Origin: an uncultured Collinsella sp.
GTDB taxonomy: Bacteria > Actinomycetota > Coriobacteriia > Coriobacteriales > Coriobacteriaceae
Direction of reading: 5' to 3'
Assembly: GCA_900550185.1 (NCBI GenBank)
Contig: URRN01000040.1
Coordinates: 1 to 13,013 of the forward strand
Length of the DNA stretch: 13,013 nucleotides
In this document: positions 6,455 through 12,881 of the stretch, in pieces
How positions within the stretch are numbered: position 1 is the first letter of the stretch
How the letters are laid out: the number at the start of each line of letters is the position of its first letter
The notes under the pieces: model-generated
What the model was told of the DNA's origin: nothing
The model's input: only the letters and a program-made list of their open reading frames with translations
The model's database searches: none
Translations under genes and position numbers: made by a program

Positions 6455-8020
6455 ATGACACCTGCGCGCTTTGAAATCGGACAAAAGCACAAGCAGGAGA
6501 GCGAGGCGGGTTCCAAGGCTAGTTGGAACACGCCTCGTTCCGATTCACGGCCAACGATGAGCTATCCCTCGCGCATGGCACTTGCTTTTGCTCTGACATC
6601 GCTCATGACGGTATTGGTGCTGGTGGGCGTTGTCTCTGTTGTGTGGGGCACGGTCTTTTCGGATTACACACGCTCCAATATCGTCGAAATCGCAAATTCC
6701 GCTGCCGAGAAGTTGGCGACCTCATATGAGGAAAACGGCTCTTGGACCGCGGGAGAACTGCGCACGGTCGCAACGTCGAGTTTGGTTTCCGACGATCTGG
6801 GCATGCAGGTCGTCAATAAAAAGGGTGTGATCGTTTATGACGATTCCTGGCCCTCGGCAAGCGCCACCGCCGATGTACGCGAAAACCAGGCTACGACCGA
6901 CGACACGAGCGGCAAGAGGGCATCGCATAGCCCGGTCTCGTCTGCTCCAACCGACTCCGATAGCGTTGCTAACGTCGAGATTGTAACGTCTTCCGGCGAG
7001 CATGCCGGACAGGTAAAGCTGTGGGCCATCGGCTCCGACGCTCTGCTCACCAAGGCGGACTCTGCGTTTAGGGAGAAGACCTTTAACGCCATGGCCCTCG
7101 CCGCGGTTGTTGCAATCTGCATTTCGGTCGTTATCGGATCGCTCGTGTCGCGCATGCTCACCAAACCGATTCATCGCATCACCAGTACCGCAAAGCAAAT
7201 CCGTGACGGCGACCTGTCGGCTCGCACGGGGCTGCGCGGTGATGACGAAATCGATCAGCTGGGTGAGACCTTCGATGAGATGGCCACCTCGCTCGAGAAG
7301 GATATGAAACACGAGAAGCGCCTGACCTCAGACGTTGCACACGAGCTTCGCACGCCGCTTATGGCCATGCTCGCAACGGTCGAGGCCATGCAGGATGGCG
7401 TGTATCCCACCGACGATGAGCATTTGGAGACCGTTGCTTCCGAGACGCGTCGCCTGGCTCGTCTGGTGCAGCAGATGCTCGACCTATCGCGTATGGAAAA
7501 CAGCACGGCTCCGCTCAATCTAGAACCGGTGGACATGGTTCCGTTCGTGCGATCGATTGTGAACGGCCAGGAGCGTCTGTTTGCCGACCGTGACCTTCGT
7601 CTTCGCTTTGCAGATGAAACCCAAGGGCACGACGATGTCGTCGAGGCCGATCCCGACATGATCACGCAATGTGTTATCAACCTCATGAGCAACGCCATGC
7701 GCTACACCCCCGAGGGCGGTTGGGTCGTGGTGTCGGTGCTCAGTGACCGCAGGCACGTCAGCATTGCCGTTTCTGATACCGGCATCGGTATTGCCAAGGA
7801 CGATCTGTCGCGCATTTTCGGGCGGTTTTGGCGCGCCGATGCCAGCCGCGCCCGCGAAGCTGGCGGCCTGGGCGTCGGCCTCGCCGTGACCAAGCAGATC
7901 GTCGAGCGTCACCATGGCTACATATCCGTGGAGTCGGAGCTTGGAAAGGGTACGACTTTTACAATTCATCTGCCCCGCGAGCACACGGCGGACGCGGCAT
8001 CTACTACAATGGAGCACTAG
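6455..8020 (+). CDS. HAMP-domain sensor histidine kinase, partner of the upstream regulator
   Basis: The 521-residue kinase would autophosphorylate and pass phosphate to D56 of the regulator. ATG 6455 has AGGGAAATC just upstream, 11 nt after the regulator stop. Layout: a ~40-residue cytoplasmic head, TM1 about 42-67, an outside sensor loop about 69-208 with a Ser/Asp/Thr-rich stretch (133-172), TM2 about 211-232, HAMP about 233-285. The phospho-acceptor H296 is in VAHELRTPL. The ATPase domain has the N box NLMSNAMRYTPEGG (N413), G1 DTGIGIAKDD, F box IFGRFWRAD and G2 GGLGVGLAVTK. All catalytic boxes are intact. The sensor loop resembles no fold I know, so the stimulus is unknown. Two-TM HAMP kinases paired with OmpR regulators often monitor the cell envelope. 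Confidence 0.96.
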   Translation: MTPARFEIGQKHKQESEAGSKASWNTPRSDSRPTMSYPSRMALAFALTSLMTVLVLVGVVSVVWGTVFSDYTRSNIVEIANSAAEKLATSYEENGSWTAGELRTVATSSLVSDDLGMQVVNKKGVIVYDDSWPSASATADVRENQATTDDTSGKRASHSPVSSAPTDSDSVANVEIVTSSGEHAGQVKLWAIGSDALLTKADSAFREKTFNAMALAAVVAICISVVIGSLVSRMLTKPIHRITSTAKQIRDGDLSARTGLRGDDEIDQLGETFDEMATSLEKDMKHEKRLTSDVAHELRTPLMAMLATVEAMQDGVYPTDDEHLETVASETRRLARLVQQMLDLSRMENSTAPLNLEPVDMVPFVRSIVNGQERLFADRDLRLRFADETQGHDDVVEADPDMITQCVINLMSNAMRYTPEGGWVVVSVLSDRRHVSIAVSDTGIGIAKDDLSRIFGRFWRADASRAREAGGLGVGLAVTKQIVERHHGYISVESELGKGTTFTIHLPREHTADAASTTMEH

Positions 8021-8078
8021 CTTTTCGCTATTCGGTGAAGGAGGGGCCGCGTCCCTGCCGCTCCGAGTTTGCGAAAAC

Positions 8079-8104
8079 ATGCGGGAAAGAACCCGCATTT
8101 CTGT
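8079..8104 (+). terminator. Hairpin between kinase gene and purC: terminator or leader attenuator
   Basis: ATGCGGG (8079-8085) and CCCGCAT (8092-8098) form a perfect 7-bp stem around AAAGAA, with AAAA just before and TTTCTGT after. It resembles a weak intrinsic terminator. It ends only 31 nt before the purC start, leaving no room for a standard promoter between, so purC transcripts starting upstream must cross it. Confidence 0.55.
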
Positions 8105-8129
8105 CGTATTTAGGTAAGGAGTGACTCAC

Positions 8130-9017
8130 GTGACAACGATGGAGCGTCGTCCGGATTCCCGTGGCAAGGTTCGTGATATTTACGATGCCGGTGAAAACCT
8201 GCTGATGGTCGCCACCGACCGCATTTCTGCGTTCGACTTCATTCTTCCCGACGAGATTCCGTTTAAGGGAGAGGTGCTCAATCGCATCTCGGCATTCTGG
8301 TTCGATAAGTTTGCCGACATCGTTCCCAACCATCTCGTTTCCATCGACCCGGCGGATTTCCCCGAGGAGTTTGCTGAGTATCGTGACTACCTCGCTGGCC
8401 GCGCCATGCTGGTTAAGAAGGCCCAGACGATTCCTATCGAGTGCATCGTCCGCGGCTATCTGACCGGTTCGGGCAAGAAGACCTATGACGAGAACGGCAC
8501 CGTCTGCGGCATTCAGCTGCCCGAGGGTCTGACCGAGGCCTCCAAGCTTCCCGAGCCGCTGTTCACGCCGTCCACGAAGGCCGAGATCGGCGACCACGAC
8601 GAGAATATCTCGTTTGAGCGTTGCTGCGAGATCGTGGGTGAGGACATCGCCGCGCAGATTCGCGACCTGTCCCTCAGGATCTACAAGGCCGCTGCCGAGT
8701 ACGCCGCGACCCGTGGCATCATCATTGCCGACACCAAGTTCGAGTTTGGTGTCATCGATGGCAAGGTCACGCTGATCGACGAGTGCCTCACGCCCGACTC
8801 CAGCCGTTTCTGGCCTGCTGCCAGCTACGAGGAGGGCAAGATCCAGCCTAGCTACGACAAGCAATTCGTCCGCAATTGGCTCAAGGCCAACTGGGATATG
8901 ACGGGGGAGACCCCGCACCTGCCCGCCGAGGTCATCGATGGCACGTCCGAGCGCTATCGCGAGGCCTTCCAGATCATCACGGGCTCCCAGTTCACAAGCA
9001 TGAAGGAGAACGCATAA
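8130..9017 (+). CDS. purC: SAICAR synthase (phosphoribosylaminoimidazole-succinocarboxamide synthase)
   Basis: PurC joins CAIR and aspartate with ATP to give SAICAR, the step directly before PurB in purine synthesis. I chose GTG 8130, 8 nt after AAGGAG (8116-8121); the alternative GTG 8121 overlaps that site and ATG 8139 is too far from it. Product 295 residues, the longer yeast-like form rather than the ~240-residue Bacillus form. Motifs: GKVRDIYD (residues 12-19, nucleotide-binding start), ATDRISAFD, the signature ECIVRGYLTGSGKK, and ADTKFEFGV followed by DECLTPDSSRFW. It is complete with no missing key segment. Its stop TAA abuts the GTG of the next gene, so the two are cotranscribed. It may also receive read-through from the kinase operon. 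Confidence 0.96.
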   Translation: MTTMERRPDSRGKVRDIYDAGENLLMVATDRISAFDFILPDEIPFKGEVLNRISAFWFDKFADIVPNHLVSIDPADFPEEFAEYRDYLAGRAMLVKKAQTIPIECIVRGYLTGSGKKTYDENGTVCGIQLPEGLTEASKLPEPLFTPSTKAEIGDHDENISFERCCEIVGEDIAAQIRDLSLRIYKAAAEYAATRGIIIADTKFEFGVIDGKVTLIDECLTPDSSRFWPAASYEEGKIQPSYDKQFVRNWLKANWDMTGETPHLPAEVIDGTSERYREAFQIITGSQFTSMKENA

Positions 9018-9593
9018 GTGAGTACCCGTAGCGCCACGAACAAGCGCACGCAATCCCACGAGGTTACCGGGGTTGCGCGCAAGTCCGCCGCATCTGCTAA
9101 ACCCGCCCGCCAGGCAGCGAGCTCCGTTCGCGTCGTGCCGGCTTCGTCTAAGGCACGCCGCAAAGAGCTCGAGAAGGGTGAGAACCTCGAGGGCCTCTCT
9201 AAAGAGGAGAAGCGCGCCCGCAAGGCTAAGCAGCGCGCCAAGGAGGACCGCATCTACACGGTGTCGAATATCCTCCTCAAGCAGGACGAGGACTACACCA
9301 AGCGCCGTCGTATCTGGTGGGCCGTGCTCGCCATCGGCATGGTACTCGTCGTGGCAATTTGGGCTTCGCTCTACTTCGCTCCCGGCGGCACGGTGTCCAG
9401 TCCCGTCCAGATGGTCGGCATTGTTTTGTCCTATGTCATCATCTTAGGTGACTTTATCTACGACTTCGCTCGTATTCGTCCCTTGCGCAACATGTATCGC
9501 GCGCAGGCCGAGGGCATGTCCGAGAACAAGCTCAACGCTCTTATCGAGCGCGCAGCTGCCGAGGAGGACAAGAAGGACTCCAAGAAGAAGTAG
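9018..9593 (+). CDS. Small basic two-helix membrane protein, unknown function
   Basis: The gene begins with GTG directly after the purC TAA, with AAGGAG (9003-9008) inside the purC end, so it is translationally linked. The 191-residue product has a long Lys/Arg/Ala-rich cytoplasmic region (1-98). It contains a probable coiled, highly charged helix (KARRKELEKGENLEGL then SKEEKRARKAKQRAKEDR). TM helices follow at about 99-120 and 127-148, then a charged tail ending DKKDSKKK. I do not recognise the family. The basic N-terminus could bind nucleic acid or acidic lipid, which is speculation. Linkage to purC suggests constitutive, growth-linked expression rather than a role in purine synthesis. A strong terminator follows. 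Confidence 0.82.
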   Translation: MSTRSATNKRTQSHEVTGVARKSAASAKPARQAASSVRVVPASSKARRKELEKGENLEGLSKEEKRARKAKQRAKEDRIYTVSNILLKQDEDYTKRRRIWWAVLAIGMVLVVAIWASLYFAPGGTVSSPVQMVGIVLSYVIILGDFIYDFARIRPLRNMYRAQAEGMSENKLNALIERAAAEEDKKDSKKK

Positions 9594-9623
9594 CGTTTGC
9601 ATCCATACTTATCGCTAAGATAT

Positions 9624-9654
9624 AAGGCGCGTCGTTTTTGCGGCGCGCCTTTTT
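9624..9654 (+). terminator. Rho-independent terminator of the purC operon
   Basis: GGCGCGTCG (9626-9634) pairs with CGGCGCGCC (9641-9649) over 9 bp with one G-U pair, loop TTTTTG, followed by five T (9650-9654). It lies 32 nt after the membrane-protein stop and before the aminopeptidase gene. Confidence 0.93.
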
Positions 9655-9682
9655 ACTGTTCTATAGATAGATGGAGTGGCAC

Positions 9683-10963
9683 ATGATTCGAGCTGCCCTG
9701 ACGGTCGAAGAGGCCTTGGAGGGTATGAAGTCCCTGGAGCCCAAGATTAAAAACTATGCGCGTCTGGTTGTCCGCAAGGGCGTAAACGTTAAGCCCGGCC
9801 AGGAAGTCGTCGTTCAGTCTCCGGTCGAGTGCGCGCCGTTTGCGCGCGTGGTGGTCGCGGAGGCCTATGCTGCCGGCGCCGGCCACGTGACGGTCATTTG
9901 GGCCGATGATGCCGTGACGAGGCTCACGTACGAGCATGTCGAGAAAAGCTATTTTGAGCAGACGCCCGAGTGGAAGCGCCTGCAGCTGGATTCCCTGGCC
10001 CAGGACGGTGCCTGCTTTGTCTTTATCGAGGGTGCGGATCCTGCGGCCCTCAAGGGCATCGATCCAGCCAAGCCGGCCGCGGCATCAAAGGCGAGGAATA
10101 CGCAGTGCAAAGTTTTCCGCCGTGGACTGGATTACAACATCAATCCGTGGTGCATCGCCGGCGCTCCGGTCGTGGCTTGGGCGCGCGAGGTGTTCCCGGG
10201 AGACGCCGATGAGGTTGCAATCTATAAGCTGTGGAATGCGATTCTGCACACCGCTCGCGCCGATGGCCAGGACCCAGAGAGCGACTGGGAGCTCCATGAC
10301 GCCGCATTCGAAAAGAACCTGCGTTTCCTGAACGACAATCGTTTCGACTACCTGCATTACACCGCGGCAAATGGAACCAATCTGACGATTGGCATGACGA
10401 AAGGTCACGAGTGGGCCGGCGGCAAGGGCAAGACGCCCGATGGGCACCCCTTCTTCCCCAACATTCCCACCGAGGAAGTCTTCACTTCGCCCGATCGCAT
10501 GCGCGCTGACGGTATCGTGTACTCGGCCATGCCGCTCATCCACCACGGCAATAAAGTCGACGATTTTTGGATTAAGTTCGAGGGCGGCCGCGTGGTGGAC
10601 TACGACGCCCGCGTGGGCAAGGCAACGCTCGCAAGTATCATCGATACTGACGAGGGCGCTGCTCACCTGGGAGAGGTTGCGCTCATTTCCAAGAACACGC
10701 CGATTCGAGAAAGTGGTGTTCTGTTCTACGATACGCTCTATGACGAGAACGCTAGCTGCCATCTCGCGCTAGGTGTCGGTTTCCCCGAATGCATCGAGGG
10801 TGGGTATGACATGTCCAAGGAGGAGCTCCTGGAGCATGGTGTTAACGTCTCGAGCACGCACGTCGATTTTATGATCGGCACGGACGACATCGATATTACG
10901 GGCATTACGCCTGATGGACGTGAAGTTGTGATTTTCCAGAACGGCCAATGGAGTTGGGAATAG
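9683..10963 (+). CDS. M29-family metallo-aminopeptidase (AmpS/PepS type)
   Basis: This cytosolic dinuclear-metal enzyme removes N-terminal residues from peptides and is related to aminopeptidase T/S. I chose ATG 9683 (426 residues) because GGAG (9673-9676) is 6 nt upstream. The in-frame ATG at 9671 has no ribosome-binding site and overlaps it. The N-terminal domain has the family pattern KNYARLVVRKGVNVKPGQ, APFARVVVAEAY and AGHVTVIWADD. Metal ligands expected from M29 structures are visible: the E264/E265 pair in IPTEEVF, E331 in HLGEVALI, H360 in NASCHLALG, and H393 and D395 in STHVDFMIG. Their spacing fits the family, so it should be active. It is monocistronic, between two terminators. Substrate preference cannot be read. 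Confidence 0.94.
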   Translation: MIRAALTVEEALEGMKSLEPKIKNYARLVVRKGVNVKPGQEVVVQSPVECAPFARVVVAEAYAAGAGHVTVIWADDAVTRLTYEHVEKSYFEQTPEWKRLQLDSLAQDGACFVFIEGADPAALKGIDPAKPAAASKARNTQCKVFRRGLDYNINPWCIAGAPVVAWAREVFPGDADEVAIYKLWNAILHTARADGQDPESDWELHDAAFEKNLRFLNDNRFDYLHYTAANGTNLTIGMTKGHEWAGGKGKTPDGHPFFPNIPTEEVFTSPDRMRADGIVYSAMPLIHHGNKVDDFWIKFEGGRVVDYDARVGKATLASIIDTDEGAAHLGEVALISKNTPIRESGVLFYDTLYDENASCHLALGVGFPECIEGGYDMSKEELLEHGVNVSSTHVDFMIGTDDIDITGITPDGREVVIFQNGQWSWE

Positions 10964-10982
10964 TACCAGACCGTGGTACAAT
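10954..10982 (+). promoter_or_regulatory. Promoter of tRNA-Lys
   Basis: TTGGGA (10954-10959) and TACAAT (10977-10982) are separated by exactly 17 bp. TG at 10974-10975 makes an extended -10 (TGGTACAAT). The -35 lies inside the last codons of the aminopeptidase gene. Transcription would begin around 10988-10990, so the 5' leader of the tRNA is only a few nucleotides. Confidence 0.75.
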
Positions 10983-10991
10983 GCCACCCGC

Positions 10992-11064
10992 GGGCCGTTA
11001 GCTCAGCTGGCAGAGCAGGGGACTTTTAATCCCAAGGTCCAGGGTTCGAACCCCTGACGGCCCA
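10992..11064 (+). tRNA. tRNA-Lys, anticodon TTT
   Basis: A complete 73-nt cloverleaf is visible: acceptor GGGCCGT/ACGGCCC, D-arm GCTC/GAGC, anticodon stem GGGGA/TCCCA around CTTTTAA (anticodon TTT at 11025-11027, decoding AAA/AAG), variable AGGTC, T-arm CAGGG-TTCGAAC-CCCTG, discriminator A. The first anticodon-stem pair is a G-A mismatch; the rest pair well. The encoded 3' end is ACC rather than CCA, so the CCA must be finished by a nucleotidyltransferase. Its last 17 nt are part of a direct repeat (see 11231-11255). Confidence 0.97.
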
Positions 11065-11072
11065 CCCAAAGA
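11048..11072 (+). repeat. Direct repeat A1: tRNA-Lys 3' end and flank (att-like)
   Basis: These 25 bp, from GAACCCCTGACGG through CCCACCCAAAGA, recur without mismatch at 11231-11255. The unit covers the T-loop/acceptor end of the tRNA plus 8 flanking bases, which is where tRNA-targeting integrases leave attachment-site copies. No integrase gene is in the window. Confidence 0.9.
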
Positions 11073-11079
11073 TTGTTGA

Positions 11080-11109
11080 GACGGTCAACTTCGGTTGGCC
11101 GTCTTTTTT
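11080..11109 (+). terminator. Rho-independent terminator of tRNA-Lys
   Basis: GACGGTCAAC (11080-11089), loop TTCG (a very stable UUCG tetraloop), GTTGGCCGTC (11094-11103) with one G-U pair, then six T. It begins 16 nt after the tRNA. The hairpin and the sequence after it form repeat B1. Confidence 0.95.
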
Positions 11110-11136
11110 GTCGCCCTTTCATGGGTTCGAACCCGT
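11082..11136 (+). repeat. Direct repeat B1: terminator plus GGGTTCGAACCC palindrome
   Basis: This 55-bp block matches 12371-12426 except for one extra T in the T-run of the second copy. It contains the UUCG-loop terminator, then TCGCCCTTTCAT, then a perfect 12-bp palindrome GGGTTCGAACCC (11123-11134) resembling the T-arm core of a tRNA. Confidence 0.93.
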
Positions 11137-11230
11137 CGGGGGGGGCGCGGAGCTGAGTAAACGCGCGAGCGTTTGCCAGCGCAGCGCGCAAGGCGCGAAA
11201 GCGCCGCAGCGGCCGCCTGCGAAGCAGGCT
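11137..11230 (+). other. GC-rich array of three tandem mini-hairpins, possible structured RNA or REP-like element
   Basis: After a run of eight G come three perfect stems: AAACGC-GCGA-GCGTTT (11159-11174), GGCGC-GAAA-GCGCC (11192-11205) and GCCTGC-GAA-GCAGGC (11215-11229). Two have GNRA-type tetraloops; the third contains GCGAAGC, known as an exceptionally stable DNA mini-hairpin. The array fills the gap between repeats B1 and A2. Any reading frame across it on the minus strand is low-complexity Arg/Ala/Leu and is not believed. Confidence 0.6.
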
Positions 11231-11255
11231 GAACCCCTGACGGCCCACCCAAAGA
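11231..11255 (+). repeat. Direct repeat A2: second copy of tRNA-Lys 3' end
   Basis: An exact copy of 11048-11072, 183 bp downstream, without the rest of a tRNA. It lies 12 bp before the putative traX start codon, so the traX ribosome-binding site begins almost at its edge. Confidence 0.9.
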
Positions 11256-11267
11256 AAGGAAAAAGAA

Positions 11268-12065
11268 ATAAAAACAGATAGATACGGAATTAGCGGCAGC
11301 ACATTAAAGATAATAGCGGCCATCTCGATGGTTCTCGATCATGTAAGCAGGATCGTCCTGACCAATGGAATCATGACTCACGCATCGTACAATCAGATAT
11401 CAGACGAACAGTGGGCGATTCTAAGCGAGGCTTCGGATGTGCTTCATGTTCTTGGCAGAATTGCATTTCCCTTATTTTGCTTTTTGATAGTTGAGGGATT
11501 TTTGCATACTCATGACATAAAGAAGTACCTGCGAAATATGCTTGTCTTCGCAATCATTGCGGAGCCCATATACGATTTCGTTCAAACCGGGCAGCTATTT
11601 GACCTTCGGCAACAGAATGTTATGTATGAGCTCCTGCTTTCCTTGGTCTTTTTGATTATTCTGGAAAAGATTCAAAGTCTTTCAAAATGGAAGAGGCACA
11701 TTGCAGAAATTGCTCTGATTGTTTTGACAGCACTGGCAGCTGAATGCACTAAGCTGGATGGCGGTGCGTATGGCATTCTGCTTGTGGCTGCATTCTATTT
11801 ATTCCACGACAGCAAAGCTAAGATGTTCTTTGCTGCAGTATGTGCAGTGCTCCTTTCGTCATGCCATATAATTGGCGGCGGATTTGAGTTCACTACAGCT
11901 AATATTTTTAATCCTGATGTTGCTGCCGCGATAATTTCGTTGTTGCTTATCAATCTTTATAATGGCAAGCGAGGGCTGAAGCTGAAATATTTCTTCTACA
12001 TTTTCTATCCGGCACATCTTGCTCTGCTTTATGGTGTCTCGCTTATTGTTTTGAACTGTCTTTAA
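11268..12065 (+). CDS. TraX-family membrane protein, apparent ATA start
   Basis: TraX was named from the F-plasmid pilin acetylase; most bacterial homologues are acyltransferase-like multi-helix membrane proteins of unknown substrate. The first standard start is ATG 11328, but the conserved family N-terminus (ISGSTLKIIAAISMVLDH) is encoded in frame upstream. The frame reads back to ATA 11268, 7 nt after AGGA (11257-11260). From there it encodes 265 residues, a normal length. Other family landmarks are LGRIAFPLFCFLIVEGF, the HDIKKYLRNMLVFAIIAE segment, and the C-terminal NGKRGLKLKYFFYIFYPAH. I see about seven to eight hydrophobic helices. The gene is clearly AT-richer than its neighbours and uses ATA, AGA and TTA codons, indicating transfer. 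It has no visible promoter. With ATG 11328 it would lose half of the first helix. It may be intact with a rare start, or newly disabled. Confidence 0.88.
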   Translation: MKTDRYGISGSTLKIIAAISMVLDHVSRIVLTNGIMTHASYNQISDEQWAILSEASDVLHVLGRIAFPLFCFLIVEGFLHTHDIKKYLRNMLVFAIIAEPIYDFVQTGQLFDLRQQNVMYELLLSLVFLIILEKIQSLSKWKRHIAEIALIVLTALAAECTKLDGGAYGILLVAAFYLFHDSKAKMFFAAVCAVLLSSCHIIGGGFEFTTANIFNPDVAAAIISLLLINLYNGKRGLKLKYFFYIFYPAHLALLYGVSLIVLNCL

Positions 12066-12087
12066 AAACTCTCAAACAAGTCTCTGA

Positions 12088-12366
12088 AAGCAGAAACAAA
12101 TTGACCCTAAGACTGCTTGTGAATTTCCGGAAGACCTGAGAGATGCGAGGATAGACAACGAGGGCTGCAGAAAGATGCTTCTCAGTTCTCTGGCGGATCG
12201 CATGAATCTGTATGAGGATCACTTCCACACACTCATTGATAACAGTGATAAACACGGCAGATCCTCAAAACATGAGACTGCGAAGGTCGAAAGATGCTTC
12301 GAAAGCATGAATGGCAGCGAGAAAATGAGTTCGGAAGCACCCTCTGGATGCTCCAGCATAGAATAG
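12088..12366 (+). pseudogene. Possible remnant or short gene after traX, unknown
   Basis: An in-frame open stretch runs from 12088 to a TAG at 12364-12366, with a first ATG at 12175 (63 residues). It is fairly protein-like (DLRDARIDNEGCRKML, then LADRMNLYEDHFHTLIDN) and shares the lower GC of traX. There is no clear ribosome-binding site before ATG 12175. The reading frame before the ATG also looks like coding sequence, which suggests a gene that lost its 5' end. I do not recognise a family. It ends 4 nt before repeat B2, so it belongs to the same inserted cargo. Confidence 0.35.
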
Positions 12367-12370
12367 AAAG

Positions 12371-12399
12371 CGGTCAACTTCGGTTGGCCGTCTTTTTTT
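12371..12399 (+). terminator. Rho-independent terminator closing the traX unit
   Basis: CGGTCAAC-TTCG-GTTGGCCG stem (12371-12390, one G-U pair) followed by TC and seven T (12393-12399). It is the B2 copy of the tRNA-Lys terminator. It would stop any transcript reading through traX. Confidence 0.9.
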
Positions 12400-12426
12400 G
12401 TCGCCCTTTCATGGGTTCGAACCCGT
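12371..12426 (+). repeat. Direct repeat B2: second copy of the terminator block
   Basis: A copy of 11082-11136 with one additional T. The preceding bases differ (AATAGAAAG here, TGTTGAGA at B1), as do the following ones (ATCTATC here, CGGGG at B1), so the repeat borders are sharp. The palindrome GGGTTCGAACCC is at 12413-12424. Confidence 0.93.
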
Positions 12427-12839
12427 ATCTATCTATATATAAGAACGTTTGGCGAACAAAACCCGCCTTTTACCGACGGGAAACAAATAGCTGATGCTTT
12501 TGGAGTAAAGTGGCGCTCCAGAGATGACCGATGCCTTAACACCTATAAACCAGCTGGTCATCGCCAATATCAGAAGCCAATGCTTCAGCTTTAACCTCAG
12601 TGATGCGACTGAGGGACCTATTCATTTGTGAACAAAATATGGAGTGCGCGATTCCCGCCCACGGCGCCCCTCCGGTCTGGCAATATATCTCCTTGCCGCA
12701 CGGCCCGGTCGGACCGGGAACCAGCGCAGGCGTGCACCTTGAGAACCGGATACTGCGAGGATGGACACTTACTTCAGTGTCGCATCCGGGCAGACATCGA
12801 ACCATTTGAAATGGTCTAACTTGGATTTGTTTTTCGCAA

Positions 12840-12857
12840 GGCCGCCGAGAGGCGGCC
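12840..12857 (+). other. Perfect hairpin with GAGA tetraloop ahead of 16S
   Basis: GGCCGCC (12840-12846), loop GAGA, GGCGGCC (12851-12857). No T-run follows on either strand, so it is not a standard terminator. It lies ~100 nt before the 16S and just before a -10-like element. Confidence 0.6.
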
Positions 12858-12875
12858 CCGAGAAATTCCTTTTCC

Positions 12876-12881
12876 TATACT
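12876..12881 (+). promoter_or_regulatory. Possible -10 of the rRNA operon promoter
   Basis: TATACT matches 5 of 6 of the -10 consensus, ~75 nt before the 16S. No -35 is recognisable at 16-18 bp (that position falls in the GC-rich hairpin arm), so the assignment is weak and the main promoter may lie elsewhere. Confidence 0.3.

Noticed and set aside
5727..6461. Long minus-strand frame inside the response regulator
   Set aside because: It mirrors the regulator gene exactly, whose catalytic motifs are intact on the plus strand.
11003..11323. 106-codon minus-strand frame across tRNA-Lys and the hairpin array
   Set aside because: It is the antisense of the tRNA and GC-rich hairpins, with the WVGRQGFEPW and GFEP strings typical of mistranslated tRNA antisense, and no ribosome-binding site.
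11048..12426. CRISPR array
   Set aside because: There are only two copies each of two unrelated repeats, with unequal long spacing and no cas genes.
12621..12637. TTTGT-GA-ACAAA as an operator
   Set aside because: The arms are only 5 bp of AT-rich sequence and no promoter or adjacent regulated gene supports it.
12536..12805. 89-codon minus-strand frame upstream of 16S
   Set aside because: It runs through several palindromes, has no ribosome-binding site, and shows no recognisable domain; most likely a chance frame.
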